Source of the DNA: an uncultured Collinsella sp.
Lineage (GTDB): Bacteria > Actinomycetota > Coriobacteriia > Coriobacteriales > Coriobacteriaceae
DNA: 40,280 bases
Assembly (NCBI GenBank): GCA_902493895.1
Contig: CABUQW010000020.1
Span: 1-40,280 of the forward strand
Direction: 5' to 3'
Part shown: piece by piece, positions 33,818 to 40,280 of the stretch
How the letters are laid out: each line of letters starts with the position of its first letter
How positions within the stretch are numbered: position 1 is the first letter of the stretch
Notes under the pieces: generated by a model
The model's input: the letters and a program-made list of their open reading frames with translations, nothing else
Told to the model about the DNA's origin: nothing
The model's database searches: none
Position numbers and translations under genes: made by a program

Positions 33818-35968
33818 ATGGCATCCAAATACTCCATGAACGACCGTCCCAGCTGGCCTCGCCGCGCCATCGTTACCGCCGGCGAGCCCTACGGCAACAA
33901 GGGCCTTCACTTTGGCCACGTCGGTGGCGTCTTTGTCCCGGCCGACTTCTTCGCCCGCTTCCTGCGCGACCGTCTGGGCCGCGAGAACGTCATCTTCACC
34001 TCGGGCACCGACTGCTATGGCTCGCCCATCATGGAGAGCTACCGCAAGCTCAAGGAGAACGAGGGCTACGACAAGTCCATCGCCGAGTATGTCGAGTCCA
34101 ATCACTCCCGCCAGGCCGCGACCCTCAACAACTACAACATCAGCTGCGATATCTACGGCGGCTCGGGCCTTGAGCCGGCTGCGCAGATTCACAACGAGGT
34201 GACCGCCGAGATTATCGAGCGTCTGCACGAACAGGGCACCATCTCCAAGCGCTCCACGCTGCAGTTCTACGACGCCAAGGCCGGCACGTTCCTCAACGGC
34301 CGCCAGGTGATCGGCCGCTGCCCCATCCAGGGCTGCAAGTCCGAGAAGGCTTATGCCGACGAGTGCGACCTGGGTCACCAGTTTGAGCCCGAGGAGCTCA
34401 TCGCGCCCAAAAGCCAGCTCACCGGCGAGGTGCCCGAGCTGCGCCCGGTCGACAACCTCTACTTCGACCTGCCGGCCTACCTCGACTTTATGAAAACCTA
34501 TACCGCCAAGCTCGCCCAGAACCCGCAGGTTCGCTCCGTGGTCTCCAAGACCATGGAAGAGTGGCTGCTGCCGGCCCAGCTCTACATCCAGAACAAGTTC
34601 CGCGAGGCCTTCGATGCCGTCGAGGATCAGCTTCCCGAGCACACCGTGCTGGAGCCCGAGGGCAACAAGAGCAGCTTTACCGTCACCTTCCCCAGCTGGA
34701 AGGAGCGCGACGATGCCCACGCGGTGCTCGCCAACGGCGGCGTGCGCTTCCGCAGCGGCAAGGCGCTCGTACCCTTCCGCATCACCGGCAACATCGACTG
34801 GGGCGTTCCGGTGCCCGAGGTCGATGGCGTCTCCGACGTCACCTGCTGGTGCTGGCCCGAGAGCCTGTGGGCTCCCATCAGCTATACGCGCACCGTGCTC
34901 GCACGCGATGCCAAGGCCGCCGGCGTGACCGAGGGCGTCGCCGCCCAGGATGCCGCCCTCATGGGCGAGCCCGCCGCCGATTCCACGCAGGTCCCCGCGC
35001 CCACCTACCAGCACAGCTCGCTCGACTGGCGCGACTGGTGGTGCTCGGATGACGCACAGATCTACCAGTTCATTGGCCAGGACAACATCTACTTCTATTG
35101 CATCGCGCAGACCGCCATGTGGGAGGCCCTGGGTTGGAACCTCACGCAGAGCACCGTCAGCGCCTGCTACCACCTGCTCTACATGGGCAAAAAGGCAAGC
35201 TCGTCCTCGCAGACTCCTCCCCCGCCGGCAGACGACCTGCTCAACCACTACACCTGCGAGCAGATGCGCGCGCATTGGCTGTCGCTCGGCCTGTCCGAGA
35301 AGCCGGTGAGCTTTAGCCCCAAGGCATACGACACGCGCGTGACCGGCAAGGACAAGGACGGCAACGAGGTGCGCGCCTGCGACGACAAGCGCGTTATCGA
35401 CCCCGCCCTTAAGGAGAGCGCGCTGCTGACCGGCGTGTTCAACCGCCTGGCCCGCAGCTGCTTCTACGGCGTCGCCGTCAAGGAGGGCGACGAGAGTCCC
35501 TATCGCAACGGTTGCATCCCCGCCGGTGCCGCTTCTGACACCGTGGTCGAAGCCGCCCAGCAGGCAGCCCTCGCCTTTGAGCAGGCCATGTACAAGTTCG
35601 AGACGCACCGAGCGCTCGCTGTGTGCGACGACTACCTGCGCGCCGCCAACAAGCGCTGGAGCGATGCCTCCAAGGCCGCCAACAAGCTCGAGGGCGAGCC
35701 GGCCAACGCCGCCATGACGCAGGCCCTCGTCGACGCCTTTACCGAGCTGCGCGTAGCGACCGTGCTCATGCACGGCATCGTGCCGGCCGGCTGCGAGCTC
35801 ATCTGCGAGTACTTCGACGTTGACCCGGTCGCCTTCTTTAGCTGGGATAACATCTTTGCCTCCACGGATGAGTTTGTGGAGGGCCTGGGCGAGAAGCCCG
35901 GCGAGCACCGCGTGAAGCCGCTGCCCCCGCGCTTCGACTTCTTTAGCAAGCACGAGAGCCAGTACTAA
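33818..35968 (+). CDS. Methionyl-tRNA-synthetase-like class I aminoacyl-tRNA ligase
   Basis: This 716-residue protein aligns with MetRS along its catalytic core. The HIGH-type motif is HFGH (31-34), FTSGTDCYGSPI follows, a zinc knuckle has C168, C173, C183 and H187, and FIGQDNIYFY (418-427) stands where MetRS usually has FIGKD-x-YFH. The KMSKS loop reads MGKKASSSSQ (456-465) and is followed by a proline run. The anticodon-binding helical domain is present, without a C-terminal tRNA-binding OB domain. It charges tRNA-Met if active; the altered motifs leave doubt whether it is the main enzyme or a diverged paralogue. ATG 33818 follows GAAGGAG. Confidence 0.8.
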   Translation: MASKYSMNDRPSWPRRAIVTAGEPYGNKGLHFGHVGGVFVPADFFARFLRDRLGRENVIFTSGTDCYGSPIMESYRKLKENEGYDKSIAEYVESNHSRQAATLNNYNISCDIYGGSGLEPAAQIHNEVTAEIIERLHEQGTISKRSTLQFYDAKAGTFLNGRQVIGRCPIQGCKSEKAYADECDLGHQFEPEELIAPKSQLTGEVPELRPVDNLYFDLPAYLDFMKTYTAKLAQNPQVRSVVSKTMEEWLLPAQLYIQNKFREAFDAVEDQLPEHTVLEPEGNKSSFTVTFPSWKERDDAHAVLANGGVRFRSGKALVPFRITGNIDWGVPVPEVDGVSDVTCWCWPESLWAPISYTRTVLARDAKAAGVTEGVAAQDAALMGEPAADSTQVPAPTYQHSSLDWRDWWCSDDAQIYQFIGQDNIYFYCIAQTAMWEALGWNLTQSTVSACYHLLYMGKKASSSSQTPPPPADDLLNHYTCEQMRAHWLSLGLSEKPVSFSPKAYDTRVTGKDKDGNEVRACDDKRVIDPALKESALLTGVFNRLARSCFYGVAVKEGDESPYRNGCIPAGAASDTVVEAAQQAALAFEQAMYKFETHRALAVCDDYLRAANKRWSDASKAANKLEGEPANAAMTQALVDAFTELRVATVLMHGIVPAGCELICEYFDVDPVAFFSWDNIFASTDEFVEGLGEKPGEHRVKPLPPRFDFFSKHESQY

Positions 35969-36027
35969 AGCACGCCAGCAGCGGCGTGCCCGGAAAGTAG
36001 TCAATTTGGGACGGGAAGGAAAGACGG

Positions 36028-37131
36028 ATGTCCAAGCCGCGTCGTCGTAAGCAGAAAAAGCAGGTCAAGGCCGAGCTCAAGCTCAGGCAGTTTGCTGCTA
36101 CCGAGCTTTCCGACCAGCTTGCCGCCCTTCCCTGCGCCGCCGACCTGCCGCGCTTTATGGTCGACACGGTCGCCGGCGCCTATGCGCCCGCCGATGCCAA
36201 GCTCATGATCGAGGGCTTCGGCGCCGCGGCCACACGCCCGGTCACGCTGCGCGCCAACACGCTCAAGGCGACCGCCGAGGACATCGCTGCGGCGCTCGAT
36301 GCCGCCTGCATCGCCCACCAAACCGTTACCTGGTATCCGGACGCCTTTATCCTGCCCGAGGCCCAGGTTTCAGATCTGTGGGATCTCGACATCTACCGCG
36401 ACGGCAAAATCTACCTGCAGAGCCTGTCATCCATGATGCCGCCGTTGGTCCTGGGCGCCCAGGCAGGCGAGGACATCCTGGACATGTGCGCAGCCCCCGG
36501 CGGCAAGACGACGCAGATCGCCGCCCTCACCCAGGGACAGGCGCACCTCACCGCCTGTGAGATGAGCATTCCCCGCGCCGAAAAGCTCGAGTCGAACCTC
36601 CATCGCCAGGGTGCCAAAAACGTGCCCGTCATGCGCATCGACGCACGCGAGCTCGACGAGTTCTTCCGCTTTGACCGCATCCTGCTCGACGCTCCCTGCA
36701 CCGGCACGGGCACCGTCATCAGTGGCAACGAGAAAAGCCTGCGCGGCCTCACCGAGCAGTTGCTGAGCAAGTGCGCCCGCTCGCAGCGAGCACTTCTGGA
36801 CCGCGCCATGGGGGCCCTCAAACCGGGCGGCACGCTCGTCTATTCGACTTGTTCGATCTTGCCGCAGGAAAACGAGGACGCCCTGCAAGAGGCCCTCGAC
36901 AAGCATATGGACTGCGAGCTCATCCCCCTCGACGGCACGCCAAGCGAAAGTGAAGCACGACGCACCCAGGAAGCTGGTGAGGAGCCGCGCATCGAGTCCA
37001 ACGCTCTGACCGAAGCCATTGCCGCGGGTCAGGTATCGGCCATCGTCAACGGCCTGCCCGGCACGCTCACCATTCCGCCTAGCCGCGACTTTGAGGGCTT
37101 CTACATTGCCCTGATCCGAAAACGCAGCTAG
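36028..37131 (+). CDS. NOL1/NOP2/Sun-family RNA m5C methyltransferase (RsmF/RsmB-like)
   Basis: This 367-residue enzyme transfers a methyl group from S-adenosylmethionine to cytosine C5 in RNA, probably rRNA. The SAM-binding motif I is DMCAAPGGKTTQ. The two catalytic cysteines lie in DAPCTGTG and VYSTCSI. The N-terminal basic stretch (SKPRRRKQKKQ) and a domain of about 100 residues precede the fold, and the C-terminal FEGFYIALIRK strand is standard. The position methylated cannot be deduced. It starts 59 bases after the MetRS-like gene with a GGAAGGAAAG site and no terminator between, so the two translation genes probably form an operon. Confidence 0.9.
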   Translation: MSKPRRRKQKKQVKAELKLRQFAATELSDQLAALPCAADLPRFMVDTVAGAYAPADAKLMIEGFGAAATRPVTLRANTLKATAEDIAAALDAACIAHQTVTWYPDAFILPEAQVSDLWDLDIYRDGKIYLQSLSSMMPPLVLGAQAGEDILDMCAAPGGKTTQIAALTQGQAHLTACEMSIPRAEKLESNLHRQGAKNVPVMRIDARELDEFFRFDRILLDAPCTGTGTVISGNEKSLRGLTEQLLSKCARSQRALLDRAMGALKPGGTLVYSTCSILPQENEDALQEALDKHMDCELIPLDGTPSESEARRTQEAGEEPRIESNALTEAIAAGQVSAIVNGLPGTLTIPPSRDFEGFYIALIRKRS

Positions 37132-37155
37132 CGCACGGATCCAAAACTCAACAAG

Positions 37156-37326
37156 CTATCTCTGTGCGCGTTTGCCCTGCTGGTCGCGATGCTGTTTAAG
37201 CATCGCGCGCTCCTTGCGTTCGGCCCTTTTGCCCTTAATGGCCGTGACCACAAAGTAGATGACCGCGGCGGCAACGATTGCGGCCACACACAGGCCGATC
37301 GAGCCAAACATTGCTGTCAATTCCAT
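37156..37326 (-). CDS. Small single-pass membrane protein, 56 residues
   Basis: A short gene on the minus strand encodes 56 residues. The N-terminus is MELTAMFGSI, one hydrophobic helix follows (about residues 9-30, ending AVIYFVVTAI), and then a strongly basic tail (KGKRAERKER and onwards) that should stay in the cytoplasm. GAGGTG lies seven bases before the ATG. Function unknown; the form resembles small inner-membrane regulators or accessory proteins. It converges on the methyltransferase gene, leaving 24 bases between their stop codons. Confidence 0.65.
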   Translation of the reverse strand: MELTAMFGSIGLCVAAIVAAAVIYFVVTAIKGKRAERKERAMLKQHRDQQGKRAQR

Positions 37327-37517
37327 ACCGCGTCACCTCTCTTTTAAACGGGGCTTTCAAGATAGCACCTCGATACCCGCCACCACAGCTCCTTCACGTT
37401 CGCCGGCCCTTCGGTCTAACGGATGGCGCGGCGGGGAAAAATCAACTCGTCAAACGATTTAGCATTCGCAATTCCGGCTGCATCGCGCCGGCCATCATCA
37501 CATAGAATCGAGCCTCC

Positions 37518-38609
37518 ATGGATACCCTCAACGATCTAAATGAGCGCGTCGACGCCTTCGTCGGCACCAGCTCCTTCGACACGCCTGCGGCGGCAAACGA
37601 CCAAGCTCCCATCGATGTGCCCGCCGAGGTGCACGAGGACATCGTCGCCTCGGTCGATTTTTCCGAGGTCGAGCTTGCAGACGAGTTCACCGAGCCCCAA
37701 ATAGCCGTCACGCCCAACGGCCTGCTCCCTATGGAGCCCCTGCCCATCGACGGACGCCTACGCAAGGCTGCCCTTCGCATGCCCGACGAGATCGAGGAGG
37801 CCAGCGGCTTCACGCTCTTTGGCCGACGCATCAAGTCGCTCATTTACACCACCGATGTCGCGGTTATCCGCAACTCCAACGCCGACGCCGTCTTTGCGGT
37901 CTACCCTTTCACGCCGCAGCCCGCCATTACGCAAGCGCTGCTGACCGTCGCCGAGTGCCCGGTCTTTGTAGGCGTGGGTGGCGGAACTACGACCGGTAAG
38001 CGCTCCGTGCAGATGGCAGCCGTCTCCGAGATGCAGGGCGCGGCGGGCTGCGTGGTCAACTCCCCCGCTACTGCCGAGATGGTCGAGCACATCACCAACA
38101 TCGCCGACATCCCCGTCATCGCCACGGTCGTTCGCTGCGACGACGATGCCCACGCCAAGGTGCGCGCTGGAGCCAAGATTCTCAACATCGCCGCCGGCAA
38201 GAACACGCCCCAGGTCCTACGCGAGCTGCGCGAGCACTATCCCAACCTGCCGCTTATCGCGCCGGGCGGCAAGACGCCCGAGAGCATTCGCGAGACCATC
38301 GCCGCCGGCGCCAACGCCATCATCTGGACACCGCCTTCGGCCCAACAGCTACAGACCGACATGATGCAGCGTTATCGCAAGATGAAGGAAGACGCCACAC
38401 CTGTCATCTCGCGCGACGACGTGCCCATTATCGACCAGGTCGCCGCCGCCGAGGTCAGCCAAGTCGAGAACATGAATCCCGATGTGCCGATTCCCGACGA
38501 AGTCATCGAGCGCGTCGCTTCGATCCACGAGCGCGTCGAGGAGCATCGCGCCAACCGCGGCCTCAAGCCGTCACTGCACGGCTTTTTCTTCCGCGGAAAG
38601 AAACGCTAG
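37518..38609 (+). CDS. TIM-barrel-like protein of unknown function
   Basis: 363 residues. An acidic N-terminal tail of about 75 residues precedes a barrel-like alternation of strands and helices. The phosphate-binding-like loop GVGGGTTTGKRS follows a strand, and later segments DIPVIATVVR, GAKILNIAAGKNT, LPLIAPGGKTPESI and GANAIIWTPPS have the spacing of barrel strands in aldolase/KDPG-type or phosphate-binding TIM barrels. No catalytic Lys or known family could be assigned with confidence. It ends with a basic FFFRGKKR tail. Followed by a good terminator; the only gene of its unit. The ribosome-binding site upstream of ATG 37518 is weak. Confidence 0.7.
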   Translation: MDTLNDLNERVDAFVGTSSFDTPAAANDQAPIDVPAEVHEDIVASVDFSEVELADEFTEPQIAVTPNGLLPMEPLPIDGRLRKAALRMPDEIEEASGFTLFGRRIKSLIYTTDVAVIRNSNADAVFAVYPFTPQPAITQALLTVAECPVFVGVGGGTTTGKRSVQMAAVSEMQGAAGCVVNSPATAEMVEHITNIADIPVIATVVRCDDDAHAKVRAGAKILNIAAGKNTPQVLRELREHYPNLPLIAPGGKTPESIRETIAAGANAIIWTPPSAQQLQTDMMQRYRKMKEDATPVISRDDVPIIDQVAAAEVSQVENMNPDVPIPDEVIERVASIHERVEEHRANRGLKPSLHGFFFRGKKR

Positions 38610-38620
38610 CAAAACATCTT

Positions 38621-38657
38621 GGCCCGCCCCACAAACGTGAGGCGGGCCGTTTTCGTT
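38621..38657 (+). terminator. Terminator after the TIM-barrel-like gene
   Basis: Perfect 8-bp GGCCCGCC/GGCGGGCC stem (38621-38628 with 38641-38648) followed by GTTTTCGTTT. It also lies downstream of the convergent DegV gene. Confidence 0.85.
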
Positions 38658-38689
38658 TGAGCAATCATGCAGCGACGTGATGGGGCAAA

Positions 38690-39580
38690 TTAATCCACGC
38701 GCTTGTCGCCCATAAAGAAGAGCGCCACCGTACCAGGTCCGGTATGCGAGCCAATCAGAGTACCGATGTCATTGATCTCAATCTTGCCTTTAAGCTGCGG
38801 AACCTGTTCCTCAATCAGCGCCGCGACCGCCTCGGCATCCTCGCGGCACGCCGACTGCGACATGATGCACTTACCCGAATAATCTGCACCGTCCTGTACG
38901 TGTGCCATCATGGTCTTAGCCATCTCGGAAATCGCGCGCTTCTTAGTGCGAATCTTCTCACGTGGCGACAGCTTACCTTCGCAATCGACCGTCATAAGCG
39001 GGCAAATCTTAAGCGCCGTGCCGATGATCGCGCTCGCGGCCGAAATGCGACCGCCGCGCAGGTAGCTCGACAGATCGGTCGAGAAGAACCAGTGGTGCAG
39101 GTTGAGCTTGTGCTCCTCGATCCAGGCAGCCGTCTCGTCGAGTGAAGCCCCACTATCGCGCACATCGGCGGCATATTCCAACAACAGGCCAAAGCCCGAA
39201 GACGCCGCCAGCGAATCGATGACGCGCACCTTGCCGCCCTCGGGATAGCGATCCGCAAGCATCTGCGCCGCGACGCAGGCCGATCCATACGTGCCCGAAA
39301 TACCCGACGACAACGTCAGGTGCAGCACGTCTTTACCCTCGGCAACAAACGGCTCCCAAAACTCCTCGTACTCACCCACGCTCACCTGAGACGTCTTGGG
39401 CATGGCGCCCGCGGCAATCTGGGCAAAAAACTCGTCCGGCGTAATCGACTGATACAGATCGTCCGTATAGACAACATCGTCGATCTCGTAATGAAAACAC
39501 ACGACAGGGATATTGCGCGACGCAAAGAACTCACGGGTTCGATCGGCGGCGGATTCACAGGTCAGGACAAAATCACTCAT
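38690..39580 (-). CDS. DegV family fatty-acid-binding protein (second copy)
   Basis: This 296-residue DegV/FakB-like protein carries the first-domain motif FVLTCESAADRT (C-E-S in place of the more usual D-S-T), TSQVSVGEYEEF, SSGISGTYGSA and the C-terminal IGSHTGPGTVALFF. It should bind a fatty acid in the cleft between its two domains. It differs widely from the DegV at 20587-21447, so it may prefer another acyl chain. ATG 39578-39580 follows AAGGAG; the upstream ATG at 39598 would place the ribosome-binding site inside the gene. It converges on the TIM-barrel-like gene. Confidence 0.9.
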   Translation of the reverse strand: MSDFVLTCESAADRTREFFASRNIPVVCFHYEIDDVVYTDDLYQSITPDEFFAQIAAGAMPKTSQVSVGEYEEFWEPFVAEGKDVLHLTLSSGISGTYGSACVAAQMLADRYPEGGKVRVIDSLAASSGFGLLLEYAADVRDSGASLDETAAWIEEHKLNLHHWFFSTDLSSYLRGGRISAASAIIGTALKICPLMTVDCEGKLSPREKIRTKKRAISEMAKTMMAHVQDGADYSGKCIMSQSACREDAEAVAALIEEQVPQLKGKIEINDIGTLIGSHTGPGTVALFFMGDKRVD

Positions 39581-39900
39581 ATGAGGCTCCTTACTCATTG
39601 CTGCGCAAATTATCGCACAGTGAGCCTACATGCGGTACATATGTCCACTATTTACCAAATCGAACCAAAAATAGTGAACATCTTTACCACCATCGTCTCC
39701 ACCGACCCGACGCATAAATATCTGAGAAAACACCCTCTGTCGTCTCCACCCGACCAACACATCTACCTTCACTAAATCGATTTACCAAACCGTTCAGCCG
39801 ACAATTCAGCCGCTGGCGCAAAATCGAAACAAAAGCGGCGCATACTGGTAAACGTTTGACGCTGTTTATCAGTTTTACCAGCCCCATCGGAAGGTGTTTC
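39581..39900. promoter_or_regulatory. Divergent regulatory region with inverted repeats
   Basis: Two inverted repeats are visible between degV and fbp: CACTATTT/AAATAGTG (39646-39676) and CTGGTAAAC/GTTTTACCAG (39845-39881). TTTACCA or its complement occurs five times across the region. The second repeat lies 20 bases before the fbp start and could be its operator. No known regulator motif is assigned and no gene is seen. Confidence 0.5.
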
Positions 39901-40280
39901 ATGGTCGCATTCGATCGCAACCCGCAAGACTTCAAGTATCTGCGCCTGCTGTCGAGACAGTTCCCCACCGAACAATCCGCATTTACCGAAATTATCAACC
40001 TCTCGGCCATCCTCAACCTACCCAAGGGCACCGAGCATTTTATGAGCGACGTGCATGGTGAGTACGAAGCCTTTATGCACATCCTCAACAACTGCTCGGG
40101 CGTCGTGCGCGAACATGTCGACGAGATCTTTGGCGACACGCTCTCCTTTGACGAAAAGGGCGAGCTGTGTACGCTCATCTACTACCCGCGCGAGAAGATC
40201 GACCTGGTCCGCAGCCGGCGCGAGGACTCGCCAACCTGGTACAAGACGATGCTTGACCAGCTCATCATGGTCGCTCGCTC
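39901..40280 (+). CDS. fbp: Fructose-1,6-bisphosphatase class III (3' truncated by window edge)
   Basis: The first 126 codons of a gene that runs off the right edge. The segment EHFMSDVHGEYEAFMHILNNCSGVVREHV is characteristic of class III FBPases of Firmicutes type, a metallophosphatase-fold family in which DVHGEY carries metal ligands. The enzyme dephosphorylates fructose-1,6-bisphosphate in gluconeogenesis. The family is about 640 residues, so only a fifth is visible. The ATG follows GGAAGGTG. The inverted repeat just upstream suggests regulation by a sugar- or glycolysis-responsive factor, which is inference. Confidence 0.88.
   Translation, partial: MVAFDRNPQDFKYLRLLSRQFPTEQSAFTEIINLSAILNLPKGTEHFMSDVHGEYEAFMHILNNCSGVVREHVDEIFGDTLSFDEKGELCTLIYYPREKIDLVRSRREDSPTWYKTMLDQLIMVAR

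Noticed and set aside
33692..36004. 770-codon minus-strand frame opposite the MetRS-like gene
   Set aside because: Shadow of a gene with clear synthetase motifs; no ribosome-binding site or recognisable domain.

Overview
The window is a high-GC, densely coded stretch of a bacterial chromosome. Protein style, gene content and the small palindromic repeats between genes suggest a Collinsella-like member of the Coriobacteriia (Actinomycetota). That assignment is inference; there is no rRNA or other decisive marker here. I recognised no rRNA, tRNA, CRISPR array or intact insertion sequence.

Layout. 1-2300: the end of an unrecognised gene, two tandem histidine-phosphatase paralogues and a nitroreductase. 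2535-3620: an HdeD-like membrane protein and a YaiI-family protein, closed by a strong terminator and a degenerate second copy of it. 3727-5959: a putative manganese/metal exporter with a His-rich loop, divergent from a DEDDh exonuclease, with a 22-bp dyad between them. 6311-7501: an isolated, lower-GC gene with a PD-(D/E)XK-like nuclease domain. 7921-11290: a metal-resistance module (ArsR/SmtB sensor, free HMA metallochaperone, Zn/Cd P-type ATPase), a large foldback sequence and a DtxR/MntR-type regulator. 11478-14114: a Cof-type HAD phosphatase and an ABC-F ATPase. 14323-17983: pstSCAB for phosphate uptake. 18276-20430: an M20 dipeptidase and a HAD phosphatase. 20587-21447: a DegV protein.

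21756-25525 is a lower-GC defence-type island. It holds one very large protein with the layout of TOTE conflict systems (zinc cluster, archaeo-eukaryotic primase, superfamily II helicase, degenerate phospholipase-D-like domain), followed by a RelB/DinJ-YafQ toxin-antitoxin pair. After a LOG-family protein come the queuosine genes tgt, queA and queH. Between tgt and queA lies an SDR oxidoreductase with a divergent, tail-anchored coiled-coil gene. This block is flanked by two direct copies of a structured repeat of about 145 bp. The right end carries a DUF3267 protein, a MetRS-like synthetase, an RNA m5C methyltransferase, a 56-residue membrane protein, a TIM-barrel-like protein, a second DegV protein and the start of class III fructose-1,6-bisphosphatase.

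Working together. The metal genes form two likely circuits: an SmtB-like repressor with three near-identical operators over its own promoter and the ATPase, and a DtxR/MntR-like regulator whose upstream motif reappears in the exporter/exonuclease intergenic region. Phosphate uptake is a compact four-gene operon without phoU in view.

The most striking feature is the number of short inverted repeats between genes, in at least five families. Two of them supply the stop codon of the gene upstream. Several show base changes in one arm matched in the other, which suggests that the folded form is maintained.
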